DNA of 64,000 nt, taken from positions 186,001-250,000 of the forward strand of contig NZ_UGGU01000003.1 in the NCBI RefSeq assembly GCF_900450765.1. The letters run 5' to 3'. This stretch comes from Fusobacterium necrogenes. Lineage in GTDB: Bacteria > Fusobacteriota > Fusobacteriia > Fusobacteriales > Fusobacteriaceae. A program made the translations under genes and the position numbers. Under the pieces are notes generated by a model. It made no database searches. It saw only the letters and a list, made by a program, of their open reading frames with translations, and was not told the origin of the DNA. Of this stretch, positions 58,021-64,000 are shown in pieces; the stretch's first letter is position 1, and every line of letters starts with the position of its first letter.

Positions 58021-58833
58021 ATGATGAAAGAAAGATTAGATGTACTACTGGTAAAAAGAGGCTTTTTTCCTGATAAAGAGAAAGCTCAGCGGGCTATTAT
58101 GGCTGGACTTGTTATGGTGAATGAAAAAAAACTAGATAAAAGTGGGACTTTAATAAAATTAGATAAAGAACCCAATATAAGAGTAAGGGGAGAGTCTTTA
58201 AAATATGTGAGCCGTGGAGGATTTAAATTAGAAAAAGCCATATCGATTTTTGAATTAAATTTTAAAGGGAAAAAAGTTTTAGATGTAGGAGCATCGACAG
58301 GAGGATTTACAGATTGTGCTTTGCAAAATGGAGCGGAATTTGTATACTCAGTTGATGTGGGGACTAATCAATTAGATTGGAGATTAAGAAATAATCCTCG
58401 GGTAAAATCTCTAGAAAATATGCATATAAGAGATTTGACTTTAAATGATATAGATGGTAATTTAGTAGATTATATAGTTATGGATGTTTCATTTATCTCT
58501 ATAAAAAAAATAATTAGAGATTTAGTTAAATTTTTTAAAGCTGAAACTAAACTTATGGCTCTTATAAAACCACAATTTGAAGTTGAAAAAGGACATATAA
58601 CAAAAGGTGGAATAGTTAAAGATAGGGCTAGACATATAGAGGTAATAAAAGATATAATAGAATATGGGAGAAAAGAGGGACTTTATTTGGAAGGATTAGA
58701 TTTTTCTCCAATTACAGGAACAAAAGGAAATGTCGAGTATATATCTCTTTTTGGACGTAATTTTTTTAGAGAGGTAAACATAGATGTAGAAGAGATTGTA
58801 GAAAGAGGGAAAAGTTTAGGAGGGACAGTATGA
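58021..58833 (+). CDS. tlyA: TlyA family rRNA methyltransferase/hemolysin
   Basis: 270 residues. An S4 RNA-binding domain at the N-terminus (ERLDVLLVKRGFFPDKEKAQRAIMAGLVMVN) precedes an FtsJ-like methyltransferase with KVLDVGASTGGFTDCALQNGA and IKPQFEVEKGHI. Relatives methylate 16S and 23S rRNA ribose, and the family was first named as hemolysin. The second ATG at 58024 is better spaced from GAGG. It overlaps ctpA by 4 bases. Confidence 0.9.
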   Translation: MMKERLDVLLVKRGFFPDKEKAQRAIMAGLVMVNEKKLDKSGTLIKLDKEPNIRVRGESLKYVSRGGFKLEKAISIFELNFKGKKVLDVGASTGGFTDCALQNGAEFVYSVDVGTNQLDWRLRNNPRVKSLENMHIRDLTLNDIDGNLVDYIVMDVSFISIKKIIRDLVKFFKAETKLMALIKPQFEVEKGHITKGGIVKDRARHIEVIKDIIEYGRKEGLYLEGLDFSPITGTKGNVEYISLFGRNFFREVNIDVEEIVERGKSLGGTV

Positions 58834-60143
58834 AAGGAATACTAAAAAGTAAATTATTAATAGTATTACTATCAGTTTTAATATTTATTAATTGTTTTGG
58901 AAAACAAGAAAATAAAGCAAGTGCTACTAAAAATACTGAAGAATCGGTAGGTTTTTTATCTAATATTAGACAGTTAAAAGAACTATCAGATATAATGGAT
59001 GTCATTAATCAAAACTATGTAGGAGAAAAAGAAGTAGATAGAAAATCCCTTATGCAGGGAGCTTTAAAAGGAATGATAGAATCTTTAGGAGATCCACACT
59101 CTAATTATTTTACAAAAGAGCAATTAGAAAATTTTAAAGAAGATATAAAAGGAAAGTATGTAGGAGTTGGAATGGTAGTGCAAAAAAGAGTAAACGAACC
59201 ATTAATAGTAGTATCCCCTATTGAGGATGGACCTGCATATAAAGCTGGAATGAAGCCAAAAGACAAAATAATAGCAATAGATGGAGAGTCTACTTATAAT
59301 CTTACAAGTGAAGAGGCTGTAGATAAATTAAAAGGAAAAGAAAATACTAAAGTAAAAGTTACAGTTGTAAGAGATGGAGTAAAAGAACCTAAGGAAGTTG
59401 AAATAACAAGAGCAGTTGTAGAACTTAAATATGTAAAAAGTAAGATGATAGACGAGAAAAATAAAATAGGATATTTAAGACTTACTCAATTTGGAGAAAA
59501 TGTGTATCCAGATACTGTAAAAGCTTTGGAAGAGTTGCAAAAACAAGGTATGAGGGCTTTAGTTCTTGACTTAAGAAGTAATCCAGGAGGAGCTTTAGAT
59601 CAAGCTATTAAAATATCTTCTATATTTCTAAAAGAGGGAAGAGTAGTAAGTGTAAAGTCTAAAAATGGCGAGGAAGAAGTTTCGAATAGAGAAGGAAAAT
59701 ATTATGGAGATTTTCCACTTGTAGTTCTTATAAATGGAGGAAGTGCTTCAGCTTCTGAAATTGTTGCTGGAGCTGTAAAAGATAATAAAAGAGGTATTTT
59801 AGTTGGAGAGAAAAGTTTTGGAAAGGGAAGTGTACAAACTTTAGTTACTTTACCAGATGGAGATGGGATAAAACTTACAATTGCTAAATATTATACACCT
59901 AGTGGGGTATGTATCCACGGAATAGGAATAGAACCAGACGTTAAGGTAGAGGAAAAAAATGGATATATGCTATTTGATAGTGTTGTAACAAATATAGATG
60001 AAAAAGGAACAAAAGAGAATAAGAAAGAATTAATAAAAGAAGTAGTAGGAGAAAAAGAAGCAAAAGAGTATGAAAATCATCAAGATATTCAGCTGGATAC
60101 TGCTATTGGAATTTTAAAAGGGATACTACTAAAGAATAAATAG
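58830..60143 (+). CDS. ctpA: C-terminal processing peptidase (S41)
   Basis: 437 residues. Exported or lipid-anchored serine protease: signal peptide (KLLIVLLSVLIFINCF, with a possible lipid cysteine), PDZ domain (about 110-190), and the S41 core with NGGSASASEIVAGAVKD (catalytic Ser near 305) and GEKSFGKGSVQTLVTLPDG (catalytic Lys). It trims proteins at their C-terminus in the envelope. ATGA overlap with tlyA. Confidence 0.92.
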   Translation: MKGILKSKLLIVLLSVLIFINCFGKQENKASATKNTEESVGFLSNIRQLKELSDIMDVINQNYVGEKEVDRKSLMQGALKGMIESLGDPHSNYFTKEQLENFKEDIKGKYVGVGMVVQKRVNEPLIVVSPIEDGPAYKAGMKPKDKIIAIDGESTYNLTSEEAVDKLKGKENTKVKVTVVRDGVKEPKEVEITRAVVELKYVKSKMIDEKNKIGYLRLTQFGENVYPDTVKALEELQKQGMRALVLDLRSNPGGALDQAIKISSIFLKEGRVVSVKSKNGEEEVSNREGKYYGDFPLVVLINGGSASASEIVAGAVKDNKRGILVGEKSFGKGSVQTLVTLPDGDGIKLTIAKYYTPSGVCIHGIGIEPDVKVEEKNGYMLFDSVVTNIDEKGTKENKKELIKEVVGEKEAKEYENHQDIQLDTAIGILKGILLKNK

Positions 60144-60153
60144 GAGAAAAAAT

Positions 60154-60819
60154 ATGTTATATATAGTAGCAACACCTATTGGAAATCTTGAAGATATGAC
60201 TTTGAGAGGAATTCGTATTTTAAAAGAGGTAAATTATATTTTTGCTGAAGATACAAGAGTTACTAAAAAATTATTAAATCATTTTGAAATAGAAAATGTT
60301 GTATACAGATACGATGAATTTACAAAAATGCATCAGATAACTAATATAATAAATCTTTTAAAAGAAGGAAAGGATATAGCATTAGTTACGGATGCAGGTA
60401 CACCTTGCATATCTGATCCAGGATATGAGTTAGTAGATGCAGCACATAAAGAGGGATTAAAAGTAGTTCCAATACCTGGAGCAAGTGCTCTTACAGCTTC
60501 TGCTTCAGTAGCTGGACTTAGTATGAGAAGATTTTGTTTTGAAGGTTTTTTACCTAAGAAAAAAGGGAGACAAACTTTGTTAAAGTCATTAGCTCATGAA
60601 GAAAGAACAATAATTATATATGAGTCTCCATTTAGAATTGAAAAAACGTTAAGAGATATAGAAGAGTTTATAGGTATAAGAGAAATAGTAATTATTCGAG
60701 AAATAACTAAAATATATGAAGAGATAATGAGAGGGAGTACCACTGAACTTATTGAAAGATTATCTAAAAATCCTATCAAAGGAGAGATAGTTCTTTTAGT
60801 TAAAGGTCTAGAGGATTAG
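60154..60819 (+). CDS. rsmI: 16S rRNA (cytidine-1402-2'-O)-methyltransferase
   Basis: 221 residues. SAM-dependent tetrapyrrole-methylase-fold enzyme that methylates ribose of C1402 in 16S rRNA. VATPIGNLEDMTLRGIRIL at the start, EDTRVTKKLLNHF, TDAGTPCISDPGYELV and PIPGASALTASASVAGL are family hallmarks. Ten bases follow ctpA. Confidence 0.94.
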   Translation: MLYIVATPIGNLEDMTLRGIRILKEVNYIFAEDTRVTKKLLNHFEIENVVYRYDEFTKMHQITNIINLLKEGKDIALVTDAGTPCISDPGYELVDAAHKEGLKVVPIPGASALTASASVAGLSMRRFCFEGFLPKKKGRQTLLKSLAHEERTIIIYESPFRIEKTLRDIEEFIGIREIVIIREITKIYEEIMRGSTTELIERLSKNPIKGEIVLLVKGLED

Positions 60820-60830
60820 AGGAGTAAATT

Positions 60831-61694
60831 ATGTCAATGACAAAGATTAATTGGTATCCTGGACATATGAAAAAGACAAAAGACTTAATAAAGGAGAATA
60901 TGCAACTTATAGATATTGTTCTTGAAGTTGTAGATGCAAGAATACCTTTATCTAGTAAAAATCCAGATATTACAGTTTTTGCAAAGAATAAAAAAAGAGT
61001 AATAGTTTTAAATAAGTCAGATCTTGTAGATAAAAAAGAGTTGATTTATTGGAAAAATTATTTTAAAGAGAATAATTTTGCTGATGAAGTATTAGAAATA
61101 AGTGCTGAAACAGGTTTTAATATAAAAGAATTATATTCAATAATAGATAAGGTATCAGCAGAGAAAAAAGAGAGAATGCAAGCTAAAGGCCTTAGAAAAG
61201 TGAATACAAGGCTTATGGTTGTAGGGATACCAAATGTTGGAAAATCTAGACTTATTAATAGAATTGTTGGAAAAAATAGTGCTGGAGTAGGTAATAAACC
61301 AGGATTTACTAAAGGAAAACAATGGGTAAGAATAAAGGATGGACTAGAACTTTTGGATATGCCAGGAATACTTTGGCCTAAATTTGAAAGTGAAGAAGTT
61401 GGACAGAATTTAGCTATTAGTGGAGCTATAAAAGATGAGATATTACCAATAGAAGAGATTGCTGGAATATTAATTTCTAAGATGATAAAATATGAAATGT
61501 GGAGGATACTAAAAGAAAGATATAAGCTTTTAGATGAAGATAAAAGTGAAATAATGGGAGAAATTTTAGAGAAAATAGCTTTCAGATGTAAGATGCTTAA
61601 TAAAGGAGAGAGTCTAAATATACAACAAGCAGCTTATACAGTACTCAGGGATTATAGAAGCTGTAAACTTGGGAAATTTGGATTGGATAGATAA
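60831..61694 (+). CDS. ylqF: ribosome biogenesis GTPase YlqF/RbgA
   Basis: 287 residues. Circularly permuted GTPase: NKSD (G4) near 61-64 comes before [14 protein letters not shown] (G1) near 129-142 and DMPG (G3). Needed for late 50S assembly. [17 protein letters not shown] opens the family. It lies 11 bases after rsmI; a small cluster of ribosome-maturation genes. Confidence 0.93.
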   Translation: MSMTKINWYPGHMKKTKDLIKENMQLIDIVLEVVDARIPLSSKNPDITVFAKNKKRVIVLNKSDLVDKKELIYWKNYFKENNFADEVLEISAETGFNIKELYSIIDKVSAEKKERMQAKGLRKVNTRLMVVGIPNVGKSRLINRIVGKNSAGVGNKPGFTKGKQWVRIKDGLELLDMPGILWPKFESEEVGQNLAISGAIKDEILPIEEIAGILISKMIKYEMWRILKERYKLLDEDKSEIMGEILEKIAFRCKMLNKGESLNIQQAAYTVLRDYRSCKLGKFGLDR

Positions 61695-61707
61695 TTGTGG
61701 AGGAGTT

Positions 61708-62529
61708 ATGGAGAAGCTGAGTATAGATTTAAATGTATTAGAAGAGATACTTGTAAATTTTTTAAATGAAGAAGCTGGTAAGGTAGGATTTAAGAAGGTA
61801 GTACTTGGACTTTCTGGTGGGATAGATTCAGCTCTAGTAGCTTTTTTGGCAGCTAAGGCTTTTAAGCCAGAAAATGTACTAGGAATAATGATGCCATATA
61901 AAACATCTAGTAAAGAGAGTATTGAACATGCTAAACTTGTGATAGAAAAAATAGGAATAAGAAGTAAGATAGTAGAAATAACTCCTATGGTAGATGCATA
62001 CATTACTATGAATCCAGATATGAGTAGTTTAAGAAAAGGAAATAAAATGGCAAGGGAGAGAATGTCGATATTATTTGATCACTCAGCAGCAGAGTCTGCA
62101 CTTGTATTGGGAACTTCTAATAAAACTGAGTTATTACTAGGTTATGGGACACAGTTTGGAGATGCAGCATCAGCTATCAATGCTATAGGAGACTTATATA
62201 AAACTCATGTGTGGGCCTTATCAAGACATATGGGTGTACCTAATGAGATTATAGATAAAAAACCAAGTGCTGATCTTTGGGAAGGCCAAACTGATGAACA
62301 AGAATTAGGGTATTCTTATAAAATGGCAGATGAGATATTATATAAATATGTAGAAGAAAGAAAAAATATTGATGAAATAGTTAAAGATGGATATTCTCAG
62401 GAAGTGGTAAAAAAGATAATCAAAAGAACTAAGATTATGCAATATAAAAGAGTTATGCCTATAATTGCAAAGGTTTTTTCAAGAGGAATAGGAACAGGAT
62501 TTAAATATCCAAGAGATTGGGAAGTATAG
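61708..62529 (+). CDS. nadE: NAD+ synthase (ammonia-dependent)
   Basis: 273 residues from ATG 61708, with GGAGGAG immediately upstream; an earlier in-frame ATG at 61669 overlaps ylqF and has no site. [20 protein letters not shown] is the ATP-pyrophosphatase P-loop (SGGxDS), and [33 protein letters not shown] matches bacterial NadE. No glutaminase domain, so it uses ammonia. Final step of NAD synthesis. Confidence 0.95.
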   Translation: MEKLSIDLNVLEEILVNFLNEEAGKVGFKKVVLGLSGGIDSALVAFLAAKAFKPENVLGIMMPYKTSSKESIEHAKLVIEKIGIRSKIVEITPMVDAYITMNPDMSSLRKGNKMARERMSILFDHSAAESALVLGTSNKTELLLGYGTQFGDAASAINAIGDLYKTHVWALSRHMGVPNEIIDKKPSADLWEGQTDEQELGYSYKMADEILYKYVEERKNIDEIVKDGYSQEVVKKIIKRTKIMQYKRVMPIIAKVFSRGIGTGFKYPRDWEV

Positions 62530-62569
62530 AGATAGTTAAGAATATATTGATATAAGGGGTTGAATTTAT

Positions 62570-62941
62570 ATGAGTAGGGATGAGCAATTAAGGCAAGAAT
62601 TAGATGAATTTAAAAAAGAAAAAGAAAGAATAAGAAATATTGTGGGTGAAATAGGGGGAAAAAATAATAAACAACATAAGATAGTGAGTTCTATATTTGT
62701 TCTACTTATTGCTATTTTGCTAATATTAGGTGTTGTACTAGAAAAAATAACCTTATTTTTGACATTAGAAATTGTTATTATATTAGCTATATTTAAAGTT
62801 ATATGGATGTTTTATGAATTTCAAAGAGCTAACCATTTTCAATTTTGGATACTTAATTCTTTAGAATTTAGATTAAACGAGATAGATAAAAGAGTAAGAA
62901 AAATTGAAAAAATGGTCAGAGATAAGAATATGAAAATTTAA
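62570..62941 (+). CDS. small coiled-coil membrane protein
   Basis: 123 residues: an N-terminal charged coil (about 1-40), two hydrophobic segments (IFVLLIAILLILGVVLE and LTLEIVIILAIFKVIWMF) and a basic C-terminal coil. No family recognised. It is followed by a strong terminator, so it ends the nadE group. Function unknown. Confidence 0.65.
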   Translation: MSRDEQLRQELDEFKKEKERIRNIVGEIGGKNNKQHKIVSSIFVLLIAILLILGVVLEKITLFLTLEIVIILAIFKVIWMFYEFQRANHFQFWILNSLEFRLNEIDKRVRKIEKMVRDKNMKI

Positions 62942-62956
62942 AAAGTAATTAAGATG

Positions 62957-63007
62957 ACTCGAGAATGATTTTTATTGTTTAATAAAATTTATCATTCTTG
63001 AGTTTTT
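62957..63007 (+). terminator. terminator after the nadE group
   Basis: ACTCGAGAATGAT (62957-62969) pairs with ATCATTCTTGAGT (62991-63003) with one G-T, then a T run. Confidence 0.8.
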
Positions 63008-63057
63008 ATATATTTGTCTAAAATATAGGGAGATACTATGATCTAGTAGGAGAGATT

Positions 63058-63885
63058 ATGAAGATTAAGTATAGAATTTCTGAAGTGGCAAAAATATTTA
63101 ATATTTCAAGGCAAACTTTGATATTTTATCATAAAAAAATATTCTAGTTCCTTTTGAAGTGGATAATGAAAATGGATATAGATATTACTCAAAAGATCAA
63201 ATATGGGAGTTAATGTTTATACTTATATTGAAAAGAGCTGGATTTTCTTTAGAAGAGGTAAAAAGTTTTAGTGAGCTTAGAAGTCCAAAAGAGAATATAA
63301 AATTTCTAGAAAAAAATAAAAAATATAGATACTAGAATAAATGAGTTACAAAGAGTAAAAAGTAGAATAAGTAATAGAATAAAAAATCTACAAGATTATC
63401 TTCTAGAAAATAAAAATGATGCAATATTTGAAATGAGAGAAGAAATATTATGGTATTATATTTCAATGAAAAATCCAAAAGATGAGAAAGAGATGATTGA
63501 AATTTATGAAAAGTTAGATGAGGTAGCGAGGAAAAATAAGATAGAGGATACAAAATATATAAATATAGTGGATCTTAGGAAATTAGAATTAGTGGTTGAT
63601 GAAGAGATGATACCAGTGTTAAAATTAGGAATTCTAATACCTAAGGAGAAAAGATTCAATGGTTGTGAGTATTTAAAAATAGGAGAGTGTTTTAGGGTTA
63701 ATCATCAAGATTCTTATATATCTTTGAACACTACTTATAAAAATATAGATAGATATATAAAGAAAACAAAATATAGGAAATTGGGATATTCTATAGAGTT
63801 TATGAAAGAATTAGCTATACCAACAGAAAATGGAATAGGTGGTATTATTGAAATAGTGATACCAGTAACTAAAATAAATAACTAA
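63058..63885 (+). pseudogene. MerR family regulator with two compensating frameshifts
   Basis: The three parts together are about 275 residues. Part one (ATG 63058, GGAG site) has YRISEVAKIFNISRQTLIFYHKK, a MerR HTH, but reaches TAG at 63145 after an A7 run (63133-63139). A -1 shift continues NILVPFEVDNENGYRYYSKDQ and the rest of the DNA-binding domain until TAG at 63333. A +1 shift in the A7/A6 runs at 63310-63323 then restores the first frame for the coiled coil and the GyrI-like effector-binding tail. Fragments remain readable, but no single full-length frame exists. Reading errors are possible. Confidence 0.75.
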
Positions 63886-63963
63886 CTTCCCTTTAAATTG
63901 ATTTTTTTAGATAAATATGCTATAATTGTTAAGTTATAGTGTAGAAAAGGAGATGAGAAGATA

Positions 63964-64000
63964 GTGTTCGCTAAGTTAGAAGAAGTTGTAAGAAGATTTA
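63964..64000 (+). CDS. prfA: peptide chain release factor 1, 5' end only
   Basis: The last 37 bases start at GTG 63964 after an AAAGGAG site and read MFAKLEEVVRRF, which matches the opening of bacterial RF1 (M-F-x-K-L-E/D-x-V). Only 12 residues are visible, so the call rests on the start pattern. It would release finished proteins at UAG and UAA. Confidence 0.6.
   Translation, partial: MFAKLEEVVRRF

Overview
The window reads as chromosome of a Fusobacterium-like anaerobe. It is strongly A+T rich. KDO synthesis genes (kdsA, kdsD) and surface-polysaccharide enzymes point to an outer membrane. The MurE, the flavodoxin/DUF2023 pair, a DUF1858 redox protein, an acyl-CoA dehydrogenase and a Na+:dicarboxylate symporter fit the same group. 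No rRNA, tRNA or CRISPR array was seen, and no gene-free stretch exceeds 300 bases. The assignment to Fusobacterium is inference from gene content.

Layout. 1-4.8 kb (minus): end of a surface-polysaccharide locus with two glycosyltransferases, a polyprenyl-phosphate sugar-1-phosphate transferase and an acyltransferase. 4.8-8.5 kb: an accessory island with a truncated TnpB-like gene lacking its first RuvC aspartate, a divergent structured small RNA with its own promoter and terminator, and a five-gene prophage- or plasmid-like module (HTH replication protein, DnaC-like ATPase, three small proteins). 8.7-13.5 kb (minus): mglBAC galactose/glucose transporter and a ROK sugar kinase. 13.7-18.3 kb (plus): trpS, a GH63-like lipoprotein hydrolase, thyA and folA. 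18.3-23.5 kb (minus): five genes that look like a ferrosome (fez-type) locus, built from a P1B ATPase with an SCG membrane motif and R-rich HMA-like proteins, followed by DUF2023 and flavodoxin. 23.6-26.1 kb (minus): a MerR-controlled operon containing a frameshifted metallophosphoesterase. 26.1-38.6 kb: mixed housekeeping genes (gltP-like, K+/H+ antiporter, LysR, acyl-CoA dehydrogenase, mpg, GNAT, MATE, guaB, mscS) and a TruA-like/KH fusion. 38.6-64 kb (plus): a long run of envelope, RNA-modification and repair genes (ung, murE, kdsA, kdsD, ruvB, rsmE, mtaB, mrdA, RNase J, yhbY, dxs, tlyA, ctpA, rsmI, rbgA, nadE), then a MerR regulator broken by two compensating frameshifts and the first codons of prfA.

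How the parts work together. The mgl and ROK genes would import and phosphorylate galactose/glucose. MurE, MrdA and the MreD-like protein build the wall, while KdsA and KdsD make KDO for lipopolysaccharide. The fez-like locus next to flavodoxin suggests an iron-starvation or iron-storage block. The island at 4.8-8.5 kb joins a nuclease-dead TnpB-like protein to an O-acyltransferase beside phage-like replication genes, which resembles a lysogenic-conversion cassette.

Three frame breaks in A6/A7 runs (one in the metallophosphoesterase, two in the MerR gene) could be real slippage or decay, or homopolymer sequencing errors. Reads are needed to tell.
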